Of a stretch of 64,000 nucleotides of DNA, positions 29,150 to 37,298 are shown piece by piece. Source of the DNA: Thermomonas aquatica (GTDB taxonomy: Bacteria > Pseudomonadota > Gammaproteobacteria > Xanthomonadales > Xanthomonadaceae). A model generated the notes under the pieces. It was given only the letters and a program-made list of their open reading frames with translations. It had not been told where the DNA came from and did not search any database. The position numbers were made by a program, and so were the translations under genes. The stretch lies in NCBI RefSeq assembly GCF_006337105.1, contig NZ_CP040871.1, positions 1,550,001 to 1,614,000 on the forward strand, read 5' to 3'. Every line of letters starts with the position of its first letter. Position 1 is the first letter of the stretch.

Positions 29150-29881
29150 TCACAGGTGGCGCAACGTATCCCGCAGCTGCGACACGCAGCGCCGGCTGAC
29201 TTCCAGCGGATGCGCGCCATGGCGCAGCACGGCCTGGGTATGGCCGTCGCCGGCACGGCGCAGTTCGACGATTTCGTTGCGCGCCACCAGGCAGTTGCGG
29301 TGGATGCGCACGAAGCGCTCGGCGAATTCGCCTTCCAGCGACTTCAGCGATTCCTCGATCAGGTCCTCGCCGCGCGCATGGTGGACCACCACGTACTTCT
29401 CTTCCGCCTGCAGGTAGCGGATGTCGTCGACCGGGATCAGCCGCAGGCTGCCGCGCAGGCGCGCGCACAGGTGGGTCCGCTTCTGCCCTTCGCCCGGATG
29501 GTCGGCGTGTTGCGCGCGGCCGGCGGCGAAGGTGCGCACCCGCTGCAGCGCGGCGGACAGCCGCTCCGGGCGCACCGGCTTGACCAGGTAGTCGATCGCC
29601 TGCGCCTCGAACGCGGACAAGGCATGCATGTCGTAGGCGGTGCAGAACACCACGGCCGGGCGCGGCTCGAACGCGGCCAGGTGGCGCGCGGTTTCCAGCC
29701 CGTCGATGCCCGGCATCGAGATGTCCAGCAGCACCATGTCCGGATGGTGCTCCGCGCAGGCATGCAGCGCGGCATGCCCGTCGCCGGCTTCCGCGACGAC
29801 CTCCACCCCGGGCTCGCCGGCCAGCATCGCGCGCAACCGCTCGCGCGCCAGCGGCTCGTCGTCGGCGATGACCACTTTCAT
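29150..29881 (-). CDS. LytTR-family response regulator (AlgR-like)
   Basis: A 243-residue protein with an N-terminal receiver ([16 protein letters not shown]; phosphoacceptor Asp in [11 protein letters not shown]; Lys in [12 protein letters not shown]) and a C-terminal LytTR DNA-binding domain ([21 protein letters not shown]...[15 protein letters not shown]). Its place just upstream of hemC matches algR-hemC of pseudomonads, where AlgR controls alginate and type IV pili. The partner kinase gene algZ is expected upstream but a carboxylesterase gene is found there instead. Confidence 0.88.
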   Translation of the reverse strand: MKVVIADDEPLARERLRAMLAGEPGVEVVAEAGDGHAALHACAEHHPDMVLLDISMPGIDGLETARHLAAFEPRPAVVFCTAYDMHALSAFEAQAIDYLVKPVRPERLSAALQRVRTFAAGRAQHADHPGEGQKRTHLCARLRGSLRLIPVDDIRYLQAEEKYVVVHHARGEDLIEESLKSLEGEFAERFVRIHRNCLVARNEIVELRRAGDGHTQAVLRHGAHPLEVSRRCVSQLRDTLRHL

Positions 29882-29928
29882 CGCATGCTCCGCCCGTTCA
29901 TCCCGTTGCGCCCATCCTCGCGCAGGAC

Positions 29929-30606
29929 TCAAGCGGCTGCAAACCGCGCCGCCATCCAGTCGCCCAGGTCGCGGATTTCCTCGGCGCACACCGCGTGCTG
30001 CATCGGGTAGCGATGCCATCGCACGTCGAAACCGAGCGTGCGCAGCGCGTTCGCGCTCATCTCGCCACCGGCGCAGGGCACCACCGGATCGAATTGCCCG
30101 TGCGCCATGAACAGCGGTTGCGATGCCGCGGCCGGCCGCAACGCGGCCTGCGCCTGCGCGGGCGTCATCGGCAAGTACGTCGACAACGCGACCAGTCCGG
30201 CCAGCGGCGTGCTGCGCGCGATGCCGGCGGCAAGCGTGATCGCGCCGCCCTGCGAGAAGCCGGCCAGCAACAGCCGATCCGCGGCGATCCCGCGCTGCGC
30301 CTCGCGCTCGATCAGGGCCTCGACCTGCGCGACCGATTCGGCCACGCCTTCGCCGTCGGCGCGATGGGCCAGGTTCATGTCGCGGATGTCGTACCAGGCG
30401 CGCATCCGCGCGCCGCCGTTGATGGTCACCGCGCGCACCGGCGCATGCGGGAACACGAAGCGGATCGCCGGCCAGTCCTTGCGCACCAGTTCCGGCACGA
30501 TCGGCGCGAAATCGTGGCCGTCGGCGCCCAGGCCGTGCAGCCACAGCACGCTCCACTGCGGTTGCGGGCCGGTTTCGTGTTCGACGGTTTCGAGCAGTGC
30601 GGTCAT
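29929..30606 (-). CDS. carboxylesterase/phospholipase (alpha/beta hydrolase, EstB type)
   Basis: A 225-residue esterase of the carboxylesterase II/acyl-protein thioesterase family. WLHGLGADGHDF forms the oxyanion loop, the nucleophile is in LAGFSQGGAI, the Asp is in GQFDPVVP and the His in YPMQHAVCAEEI. The protein lacks a signal peptide. It is 47 bases upstream of the response regulator gene on the same strand. Confidence 0.9.
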   Translation of the reverse strand: MTALLETVEHETGPQPQWSVLWLHGLGADGHDFAPIVPELVRKDWPAIRFVFPHAPVRAVTINGGARMRAWYDIRDMNLAHRADGEGVAESVAQVEALIEREAQRGIAADRLLLAGFSQGGAITLAAGIARSTPLAGLVALSTYLPMTPAQAQAALRPAAASQPLFMAHGQFDPVVPCAGGEMSANALRTLGFDVRWHRYPMQHAVCAEEIRDLGDWMAARFAAA

Positions 30607-30647
30607 GGGGGAGGGCGATGCGGACCAGCGCGCAGTCTACCCAAGGC

Positions 30648-31577
30648 TCAGTCGTCCGCGTCGTCGTCGCCCGCGCGCACCTTGCCGGGACCGACGCCCT
30701 CGACGCGCTTGAAGAAGCGGCGGAACGCGGCCTCGCTGCGGTAACCGAGCATCTCCGCCACCGCCGCCACCGAGAACCGGCGGTTCTTCAGCAGCCGCCG
30801 CGCCTCGGTCGCGCGCCAGTGGGCGAGGTACTGGATCGGCGGCAGGCCGACGGTGGCGGCGAACAGTTCGGCGAAGGCGGTGCGCGACATGTTCGCCCGC
30901 TGCGCCATCGACTGGATCGTCCAGTCCTCGCCCGGGCGTTCGTGCACCGCCGCCAGTGCGCGCGACAGGCGCGCGTCGGTCAATGCCGCGAGCAGGCCGC
31001 GCGGGTGTTCGGCACGGCGCACGTATTCGCACACCGCCATGGTGAACAGCGAATCGGCCAGCTTGTTCTGCACCAGCTGGCGGCCCCAGCGGCGGTCGCG
31101 GCTGGTTTCGGTGAGCATCGTCGCGAGCTGGCGGAAACCGTCGCTGCTGTCCTCGGAGCGCACCACGAAATACGCCGGCAAGGCGCTGAAGATCGGGTTG
31201 CTGGTGCCGGTGATGAATTCCAGTTCGCCGCACAGCATCGCGGTGTCGTCGGGTTCGATCTCGCCCACCGTCGGCAAATGGGCGTCCGCACTGGATGACA
31301 GCAGGTGGCGCACGCCGGCCGGGAACACGATCAGGTCGCCGCGGCGCAGCTGCACCGGCGCCTCCAGCGCGGCGCCGCTGACCCAGCATTCGCCCTCGGT
31401 GAGCAGGTGGAACTGGCCGTAGCGGGTCGCCGGCTCCTGGTCGTACCAGGTGCCGCAGTAGCGCACGTCGGCAGTGATCTCCACGCGCATGCGGTATGCG
31501 CCGAGCACCGTCTCGAGCACGCTGTCGCGGTTGTCGTCCAGGGTCGCGGTGGCGGGAACAGTGTCCACGACCCGCAT
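30648..31577 (-). CDS. AraC-family regulator with cupin_6 sensor domain
   Basis: A 309-residue regulator. The N-terminal half fits the cupin_6 domain (VLETVLGAYRMRVEITADVRYCGTWYDQEP...LRRGDLIVFPAGVRHLL), and the C-terminal part has two HTH motifs (TIQSMAQRANMSRTAFAELFAATVG and SVAAVAEMLGYRSEAAFRRFFKRVEG). Residue 1 is set at the ATG at 31577, the last good start before the cupin domain. It points away from the bufferin operon, so it could regulate it, but no operator was identified. Confidence 0.88.
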   Translation of the reverse strand: MRVVDTVPATATLDDNRDSVLETVLGAYRMRVEITADVRYCGTWYDQEPATRYGQFHLLTEGECWVSGAALEAPVQLRRGDLIVFPAGVRHLLSSSADAHLPTVGEIEPDDTAMLCGELEFITGTSNPIFSALPAYFVVRSEDSSDGFRQLATMLTETSRDRRWGRQLVQNKLADSLFTMAVCEYVRRAEHPRGLLAALTDARLSRALAAVHERPGEDWTIQSMAQRANMSRTAFAELFAATVGLPPIQYLAHWRATEARRLLKNRRFSVAAVAEMLGYRSEAAFRRFFKRVEGVGPGKVRAGDDDADD

Positions 31578-31630
31578 CCTAGGCCAGCCCCGCCACCGCG
31601 ACCATGCCCGCGCCACCGCCATTCCATGCG

Positions 31631-31675
31631 CGAGCGTCCGCCGCCTCGGGACGCTTCGCCGTTGGCGGACGCTCG
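31631..31675. repeat. inverted repeat with 12-bp arms upstream of the bufferin operon
   Basis: CGAGCGTCCGCC (31631-31642) and its reverse complement (31664-31675) are separated by 21 bases. It lies in the 223-bp gap between the divergent AraC-type gene and bufA2. It could be an operator or an RNA structure; no T-run follows, so an ordinary terminator is unlikely. Confidence 0.5.
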
Positions 31676-31800
31676 GGCATATCGGTCGGACTCGCGGGGA
31701 TATCGCCACCAGCACCATCGGCATGGAATACGCAGGCGCCGCCACCTCCCCCACGCGGTGCCCGAACACCCACTTCCATTCCAATCCCGAGGATCACCGC

Positions 31801-32097
31801 ATGAATACCAAGACCGCCACCGCTTCCGGCCTGATGCTGGCCATGACCGCCGCCGCGCTGTTCGCCGGCGCACCCGTTGCCCACGCCGGCACCACCGCCA
31901 AGGCGCAGATGGGCCACTGCATGGGCGCCAACGCCTGCAAGGGCCACGGTGCCTGCAAGAGCGCCGCCAATGCCTGCAAGGGGCAGAACGCATGCAAGGG
32001 CCAAGGCTTCACCGAAGCCACCGCAAAGGACTGCAAGGTCGCCGGCGGCAAGTTCGAGATCCCGAAGCCGGCCAAGGCCGAGGCGAAGAAGGCCTGA
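31801..32097 (+). CDS. bufA2: bufferin-type RiPP precursor (BufA2-like)
   Basis: A 98-residue precursor with a Sec signal peptide (NTKTATASGLMLAMTAAALFAGAPVAHAG). The predicted mature part of about 69 residues has six cysteines, most in repeated ACKG or ACKS units (GANACKG, GHGACKS, NACKGQ), and a Lys/Ala/Pro-rich tail. In bufferins such cysteines are modified by the MNIO enzyme encoded next door and the product binds copper or other metals in the periplasm. Modification here is inferred from the bufB and bufC neighbours. Confidence 0.87.
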   Translation: MNTKTATASGLMLAMTAAALFAGAPVAHAGTTAKAQMGHCMGANACKGHGACKSAANACKGQNACKGQGFTEATAKDCKVAGGKFEIPKPAKAEAKKA

Positions 32098-32155
32098 TCT
32101 GAAGCGCGTGCGCCCGTCCCCGCGACGGGCGCCACGCCCCACGACGGACACGACC

Positions 32156-33001
32156 ATGACCCGCACCCTGCACGGCTTCGGCCTGGGCCTGCGCCCTCAG
32201 CATTACCACGCGCTGCTGCGCGGCGACGATGCCGCCGTCGACTGGCTCGAGATCGTCAGCGAGAACTACCTGGTCGAAGGCGGCCGCCCGCTGGCGATGC
32301 TCGACCGCATCGCCGAACGCTGGCCGCTGGCGATGCATGGCGTGGCGCTGAACATCGGCGGCAGCGATCCGCTCGACCGCGATTACCTGCGCGCACTCGC
32401 AAAGCTCGCGAGGCGCGTGCGCCCCGCGTTGATTTCCGACCACCTGTGCTGGACCCGGCACGACGGCGTGCAACTGCACGACCTGCTGCCGCTGCCCTGC
32501 AACGACGAGACCCTGCGCCACGTCGCCACGCGCGTGCGCCAGGTGCAGGACGCGCTTGGCACGCAACTGGTGCTGGAGAACGTGTCCAGTTACCTGCGCT
32601 TCGCCGGCGACACGCTGGGCGAAGCCGAATTCCTTGCGGCGCTGGTCGCCGAGACCGGCTGCGGCCTGCTGCTTGATGTGAACAACGTGTACGTCAACGC
32701 GCACAACCACGGCATCGACGCCATCGCCTGGCTCGACACGCTGCCGGTGCACGCGGTCAAACAGATCCACCTGGCCGGCCACGGCGAGGATGCGCTCGGC
32801 TCCGGCCTGTTGATCGACACCCACGACGCGCCGGTGTGCGACGCGGTGTGGACGCTGTTCGCGCACGCACAGCGGCGTTTCGGCGAAGTGCCGGCGATGA
32901 TCGAGCGCGACGACCGCATCCCGCCGCTGCACGACCTGCTGGCGGAACTCGCCATCGCCCGCGGCATCGCCGACGAGGCGCGTCTTGGAGTAGCGGCATG
33001 A
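32156..33001 (+). CDS. bufB: MNIO (DUF692) enzyme, BufB-like
   Basis: A 281-residue multinuclear non-haem iron-dependent oxidative enzyme of the DUF692/MbnB family. It has the N-terminal GFGLGLRPQHYHAL, the SENYL motif, SDHLCW, LLPLPCNDETL, LLLDVNNVYVNAHNHG and IHLAGH, which carry the conserved His, Asp, Glu and Asn ligands, then MIERDDRIPPLHDLL. It is expected to modify cysteines of the precursor. The stop overlaps the bufC ATG. Confidence 0.92.
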   Translation: MTRTLHGFGLGLRPQHYHALLRGDDAAVDWLEIVSENYLVEGGRPLAMLDRIAERWPLAMHGVALNIGGSDPLDRDYLRALAKLARRVRPALISDHLCWTRHDGVQLHDLLPLPCNDETLRHVATRVRQVQDALGTQLVLENVSSYLRFAGDTLGEAEFLAALVAETGCGLLLDVNNVYVNAHNHGIDAIAWLDTLPVHAVKQIHLAGHGEDALGSGLLIDTHDAPVCDAVWTLFAHAQRRFGEVPAMIERDDRIPPLHDLLAELAIARGIADEARLGVAA

Positions 33002-33747
33002 ACGCGCTTTCCGCCGTGCAAGACGCGATGCAGGTCTGGCTGCTGCAGGGCGATGCCGGCATCGTCGCGTTCGTCGACGACGACTTGGCCGCGCATCGCC
33101 TGCGCATCTACGCCGATGCCTACGTGTTGCGCCTGCTCGACGTGCTCGGCAACGACTTCCCGGCCACCCGCACCGCGCTCGGCGAGGATGCGTTCGATGT
33201 GCTTGCGCGTGCCTACATCGCGGCACATCCGTCGACGCAACCGTCCGTCTGCCATTTCGGCCACGCCTTCGCCGGCTGGCTGGCGGCGCGCACCGACGTG
33301 CCGCGCGGCGTGCACGAACTCGCCCGCTTCGAATGGCTGCAGGGCGAATGCTTCGACGCCGCGGATGCAATCCCGCTGGGTGTCGAGGCGATCGCCGCAT
33401 TGCCCGCGGACGCATGGCCTGCGCTGCGGCTGTCGCTGCATCCGGCGACGCGCCTGCTTGCCACCCGCAGGCTGCGGTTGCGCGACGGCAAGCCGTGTCC
33501 CGCAACGCGCTCTGCCGATCGCGACTGGCTGCTGTGGCGCGCCGGCCTCGACGTGCATTGGCGACTGCTCGACGCCGACGAAGCCGATGCCCTGCGCGCG
33601 CTGCACGATGGCGCTGCATTCGGCGAACTGTGCACGCGTCTGGCCACCCATCACGGCGACGCCAGTGCATTGCGCGCCGCCGCCCTGCTCAAGCGCTGGC
33701 TGGCCGATGGCCTGCTCGCCGCCCCCGATACCGCACACGACAGCTGA
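32998..33747 (+). CDS. bufC: BufC-like partner protein (DUF2063)
   Basis: A 249-residue protein of the DUF2063 family, the usual partner of DUF692 enzymes. RLRIYADAYVLRLLDVLGNDFPATRTALGEDAFDVLARAYIAAHP is the N-terminal family block, and ELARFEWLQGECFDAAD follows. It probably binds the precursor and presents it to BufB. It overlaps bufB by four bases (ATGA). Confidence 0.9.
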   Translation: MNALSAVQDAMQVWLLQGDAGIVAFVDDDLAAHRLRIYADAYVLRLLDVLGNDFPATRTALGEDAFDVLARAYIAAHPSTQPSVCHFGHAFAGWLAARTDVPRGVHELARFEWLQGECFDAADAIPLGVEAIAALPADAWPALRLSLHPATRLLATRRLRLRDGKPCPATRSADRDWLLWRAGLDVHWRLLDADEADALRALHDGAAFGELCTRLATHHGDASALRAAALLKRWLADGLLAAPDTAHDS

Positions 33748-33757
33748 GGACACCGCC

Positions 33758-34258
33758 ATGCAACGCTGCGCCACCTACGCCAATCGCACTCCCGCCGCGA
33801 CCGAGAGGCCGCGGGATCCGTTCGCACCGCTGTGGCGGCTGCGCGCGGCCGTCGCCCGCTTCGAATGGCTCGGCCCGCTGCTGCTGCGGCTGGTGTTCGG
33901 CTGGTTCTGGCTGGAAACCGGCTGGGCCAAGCTGCACAACCTGGAATTCTTCTCGCAGCGCTTCGTCGAATGGGGCATTCCCTTCCCGATGCTCAGTGCC
34001 ACCGCCTCCGGCGCGGTCGACCTGGTCGGCGGCGCGCTGCTGCTGCTCGGCCTCGGCACGCGCCTGGTCACGATCCCGATGATCGTGAACATGCTGGTGG
34101 CGCTGGCGGTGGTCGTGCTGCCGACCATCTCCACCCTCGACGAATTCGTCGAACTCGATGAAGTGCTGTATGTCGCGGTGCTGTTCTGGCTGCTGATGGC
34201 CGGCCCGGGCAAGGCCAGCCTTGACCACGCGATCGCCGGCCGCCTGCGCACGCGCTAG
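33758..34258 (+). CDS. DoxX-family membrane protein of the bufferin operon
   Basis: A 166-residue protein with four hydrophobic segments and the DoxX pattern LLRLVFGWFWLETGWAKLHNLEFFSQRFVEWGIPFP...GAVDLVGGALLLLGLGTRL. DoxX proteins often end bufferin operons; their role is not settled. It begins 10 bases after bufC. Its TAG stop lies inside the 6-bp target of the IS481-type element that follows, so the insertion left the gene whole. Confidence 0.87.
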   Translation: MQRCATYANRTPAATERPRDPFAPLWRLRAAVARFEWLGPLLLRLVFGWFWLETGWAKLHNLEFFSQRFVEWGIPFPMLSATASGAVDLVGGALLLLGLGTRLVTIPMIVNMLVALAVVVLPTISTLDEFVELDEVLYVAVLFWLLMAGPGKASLDHAIAGRLRTR

Positions 34259-34259
34259 C
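34254..34259. repeat. left copy of the IS target duplication GCTAGC
   Basis: The six bases GCTAGC directly precede the left end of the IS481-type element and include the stop codon of the DoxX gene. The same six bases follow the right end at 35283-35288. GCTAGC agrees with the NCTAGN target known for IS481 of Bordetella. Confidence 0.8.
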
Positions 34260-35282
34260 TGTGATCTCTCGGTAGGTTGTTCATCCGGGGCATCTCTGGA
34301 AGATGGGGGTTGCGAAGCCAACCCAGCCCCCAGGAGCCCCGGATGAACCTGCATAAACATGCCCGTTTGAGCCCGCGCGGTCGAGCCCTGCTCGTGGACC
34401 GCATCCTTGTTCAGGGCCTTCGCGTCGAAGAAGCAGCGCATGCGGCCGGTGTCAGCGTCCGCACGGCCTACAAGTGGCTCAGACGGTTCAAGGAGGAAGG
34501 TCCGCAAGGCTTGGTCGACCGGTCCTCTCGGCCACGCTCCTGCCCGCATGCCACGCCACAGGAGATTGTGCAGCACGTCATCGAGCGGCGCCGCTCACGG
34601 CAGACGTATCGGCAGATCGCCGGGCAACTGCCTGTTGCCCCGAGCACCATCGCCCGGCTGCTGCGTCGCGCCGGCCTGCACCGCTTGGCCGAACTGCAGC
34701 CGGCAGCGCCGGAGAACCGCTACGAATACGCCTTGCCCGGCCAGCTGCTGCATCTGGACATCAAGAAGCTTGCTCGTTTCCGACAGCCGGGGCATCGGGT
34801 CACCGGCAATCGCCAAGTCAACTCCGATGGCATCGGCTGGGAATACGTCCATCTGGCCATCGATGACCACTCCCGCGTGGCGTTCGGCTCCATCGAGCCG
34901 GACGAGCGCGGTAGTAGCGCGTGCAGGGCGCTGTTGCGGACGGTGCGCTACTACCGACGCTTGGGCGTGCAATTCGAGCGCGTCCTGACCGACAACGGCG
35001 CCTGCTACAGATCGCGTAGCTTCCGGCGTCTGGTCCGTCGGTTGGGCATGCGCCACCTGCGCACGCGCCCCTACACCCCACGCACCAACGGCAAGGCTGA
35101 GCGGCTGGTGCAGACCAGCCTGCGCGAATGGGCCTACGCCCGCTCATACGCCAACTCCGAACAGCGAGCCCACGCGCTGCAGGGCTGGCTTCATCACTAC
35201 AACTGGCATCGACCACATGCCAGCCTTGGCTACAGGCCACCCATCACCCGAATCCCACTGAACAACGTGGTGGGTTTACACA
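34260..35282 (+). mobile_element. complete IS481-family insertion sequence
   Basis: The element is 1023 bp. Its ends form imperfect inverted repeats that share TGTG at the outer tip and GTTGTTCA near position 17-24 (15 of 24 positions match). It carries one intact transposase gene and is flanked by GCTAGC direct repeats, so it looks complete and recent enough to keep the duplication. It has landed between the bufferin operon and the SGNH hydrolase gene. Confidence 0.85.
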
Positions 35283-35287
35283 GCTAG
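34343..35287 (+). CDS. IS481-family transposase
   Basis: A 314-residue DDE transposase. An N-terminal HTH pair (LRVEEAAHAAGVSVRTAYKWLRRFKEEG and IAGQLPVAPSTIARLLRRAGL) leads into the integrase core with Asp in LLHLDIKKLARF, Asp in RVLTDNGACYRS and Glu in TPRTNGKAERLVQTSLREWAY. YNWHRPHASLGYRPPITR is the IS481 C-terminal signature. The last Ser codon crosses the right IS end and the TAG stop is in the duplicated target, so the target site supplies the stop. Confidence 0.93.
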   Translation: MNLHKHARLSPRGRALLVDRILVQGLRVEEAAHAAGVSVRTAYKWLRRFKEEGPQGLVDRSSRPRSCPHATPQEIVQHVIERRRSRQTYRQIAGQLPVAPSTIARLLRRAGLHRLAELQPAAPENRYEYALPGQLLHLDIKKLARFRQPGHRVTGNRQVNSDGIGWEYVHLAIDDHSRVAFGSIEPDERGSSACRALLRTVRYYRRLGVQFERVLTDNGACYRSRSFRRLVRRLGMRHLRTRPYTPRTNGKAERLVQTSLREWAYARSYANSEQRAHALQGWLHHYNWHRPHASLGYRPPITRIPLNNVVGLHS

Positions 35288-35288
35288 C
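35283..35288. repeat. right copy of the IS target duplication GCTAGC
   Basis: Matches the left copy at 34254-34259 exactly and contains the TAG that ends the transposase frame. Confidence 0.8.
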
Positions 35289-35310
35289 CGTCCATCGCCG
35301 CCGGCATTCG

Positions 35311-35357
35311 CAGCGCACGGGCAAAGCGTGCGCTGCAGCACACGCGAAGCGTGCTGC
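35311..35357. repeat. two adjacent hairpins downstream of the IS
   Basis: The first hairpin has arms CAGCGCACG/CGTGCGCTG (35311-35335) and the second GCAGCAC/GTGCTGC (35335-35357), sharing one base. The paired arrangement is like a REP-type element or a bidirectional transcription stop. The rest of the 238-bp gap to the SGNH gene shows no further gene or clear promoter to me. Confidence 0.5.
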
Positions 35358-35525
35358 GCCGCAAGATGACCGCCCCCGGACAAGACGCTAGCGTATGGTC
35401 AGGCAGCGGGGAGGGCTAGGGGAGGCCAGCTGCCGATTCCCCATCGCAGTTGGCAGTTGCACCGCATCGCGCAGGCCGCCGGCCGGCGCCACCGACTACA
35501 ACACAACTTCCTTGAGGGGCAGATC

Positions 35526-36629
35526 ATGTCTTCACGTGTCTGCAAGACCGCTCGTCCGCTGTTCGCTGGCATCGCCTTGACCCTGCTGTGCGCGCCGACC
35601 CTGGCCAATACCCTGAACCAGAACGTGTCGTGGACCATCGACCGTTCCGGCACCACCGCCAAGTACCGGGTGGTCGCCTACGGCGATTCGATCTACGCCG
35701 GCTACAACGGCTCCACCCTCAGCGCCGCCAAGTACTCGGCGCCGACGGTGGATGCCGAATACCTGTCCGCGCTGTGGAACGCCGACGTCGAAAGCGTGCG
35801 CCGCACCAAGTCCGGCGCGGTGGCCTCGGACGTGTACAACAACAAGATCGTCGCCGAACGTTCCTACATGCAGGCCAGCAGCACGCGCGTGGTCACCTTC
35901 GAGATGTGCGGCAACGACGGCCTGCAGGCGCGTTCCAGCTTCAAGGGCCAGACCGGCACCTGCAACTACAACGTGATGGCCACCGCCGAGGCCAACTGCA
36001 AGACCTACGTGGCGGCGGCGATGGACTACATCAACGCCAACGCGTACAGCGGCACCAAGGTCAAGATCGTCGCCAACCTGTACTACCCCGGCTACAACGC
36101 CGACAACGTGCAGAGCTCCTGCAACGACCCGACCACCGGCGCCAAGGTCAACCTGCGCGACAGGTTCCTGCCGTACATCGCGCGCATGAACTACTGGATG
36201 TGCGAGTACGCGCGGCAGAAGGGCTTCAAGTGCGTCGACAACTTCGCCGAATACATGGGCGCGGACTACGACAGCAACGGCGACGGCCAGGTCGATTCGC
36301 AGGCGCTGAAGTACGTCGCCGGCGAGAGCGAGGCCAGCTACGTGGCGCGCATCACCGGCACGCTGAAGGGCACGCTGCGCGATGCCAACGCCCACTTCAT
36401 CTCGTCCAGCAGCAGCGCCGACTACATCCAGTCCGACGACGTGCACCCGACCTACCAGGGCAGCACGGTCACCGCCGGCCTGTTCGGCGGCACCACCAGC
36501 TCCGGAGCGCCGCGTTACACCAGCTTCAGCGGCGGCAAGAACCCGATCTGGAACCTGTACGGGCACGAGCGCATGGGCTGGTTGCTGTCGTTGTACGCAC
36601 CGGCCAGCGCCAACAAGGCGCGCAGGTAA
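35526..36629 (+). CDS. exported SGNH/GDSL-type hydrolase
   Basis: A 367-residue protein with a signal peptide (TARPLFAGIALTLLCAPTLANT). The SGNH blocks are visible: VVAYGDSIYAGYNG with the nucleophile Ser, EMCGNDGLQ with the Asn, and SDDVHPTYQGS with the Asp-x-x-His pair. CNYNVMATAEANCKTY and SSCNDP give likely disulfides. Such enzymes deacylate lipids or deacetylate sugars; the substrate is not shown by the sequence. The ATG at 35526 is preceded by the ribosome-site-like GAGGGGCAGAT. Confidence 0.85.
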   Translation: MSSRVCKTARPLFAGIALTLLCAPTLANTLNQNVSWTIDRSGTTAKYRVVAYGDSIYAGYNGSTLSAAKYSAPTVDAEYLSALWNADVESVRRTKSGAVASDVYNNKIVAERSYMQASSTRVVTFEMCGNDGLQARSSFKGQTGTCNYNVMATAEANCKTYVAAAMDYINANAYSGTKVKIVANLYYPGYNADNVQSSCNDPTTGAKVNLRDRFLPYIARMNYWMCEYARQKGFKCVDNFAEYMGADYDSNGDGQVDSQALKYVAGESEASYVARITGTLKGTLRDANAHFISSSSSADYIQSDDVHPTYQGSTVTAGLFGGTTSSGAPRYTSFSGGKNPIWNLYGHERMGWLLSLYAPASANKARR

Positions 36630-36630
36630 C

Positions 36631-37293
36631 GTGACAGTCCAGCGGCCCGGCGAACGGCCCGCCACGCCGCCCGAACAGGGCGGCGCTGGCGCCGGGCGCG
36701 GGTATCGCATGCTGGCCGGCACGCTGCTGCTGGCCTGCATCGGCGGCGTGGTCTATTTCGCGGCGCACGAACCGGCGCGCGCGCGCGCCGGCGCCGACGG
36801 ACGCGGCCCTCGATCGCAGCAGGACTCGGGCGACATCGACGCCTCCCGGACCGCGGCCATGGCAAGACAACCGTTGCATCCCCGCCGCGCGCAAGCCCGG
36901 CCCGCCGCCGACGACCTGGCCTCGGTCGTCGTGCCCGGCACGCCCGCACCGAGCATGGGCGAGGTCATCGAGGGCCTGCACCGGGCCGGCATCCATACCG
37001 GCCTCGGCGCCTTCAATCCGCCCGGCACCAGTCCGCCGCTGGTCGGCCTGGCGGTGCCCGAGGACTACGTGCTGCCGGAAGGCTATGTGCGCCATTACCA
37101 GGCCACCGACGACGGCCAGGCGATCGAACCGATCCTGATGTATTCGCCCGACTACCAGTTCGTGGACGGCGCCGGCCAGCCGGTGGCGATTCCCGCGGAT
37201 CGCGTCGTGCGCGCGGCCAATGCGCCGGCAGGCCTGCCGATCCGGCAGGTGCGCATCCCGCCGCCGCAAGCCGGCCCGGGCGCTTCGTCCTGA
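36631..37293 (+). CDS. unknown membrane-anchored protein downstream of the SGNH hydrolase
   Basis: A 220-residue protein starting with a GTG one base after the upstream stop. A membrane helix (RMLAGTLLLACIGGVVYFAA) near residue 27 is followed by a disordered Arg/Ala-rich region and a C-terminal periplasmic domain (VIEGLHRAGIHTGLGAFNPPG...YVLPEGYVRHYQATDDGQ). No family is recognised. It may be a partner or chaperone-like factor of the secreted hydrolase; tight spacing is the only evidence. Confidence 0.65.
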   Translation: MTVQRPGERPATPPEQGGAGAGRGYRMLAGTLLLACIGGVVYFAAHEPARARAGADGRGPRSQQDSGDIDASRTAAMARQPLHPRRAQARPAADDLASVVVPGTPAPSMGEVIEGLHRAGIHTGLGAFNPPGTSPPLVGLAVPEDYVLPEGYVRHYQATDDGQAIEPILMYSPDYQFVDGAGQPVAIPADRVVRAANAPAGLPIRQVRIPPPQAGPGASS

Positions 37294-37298
37294 ACCCG

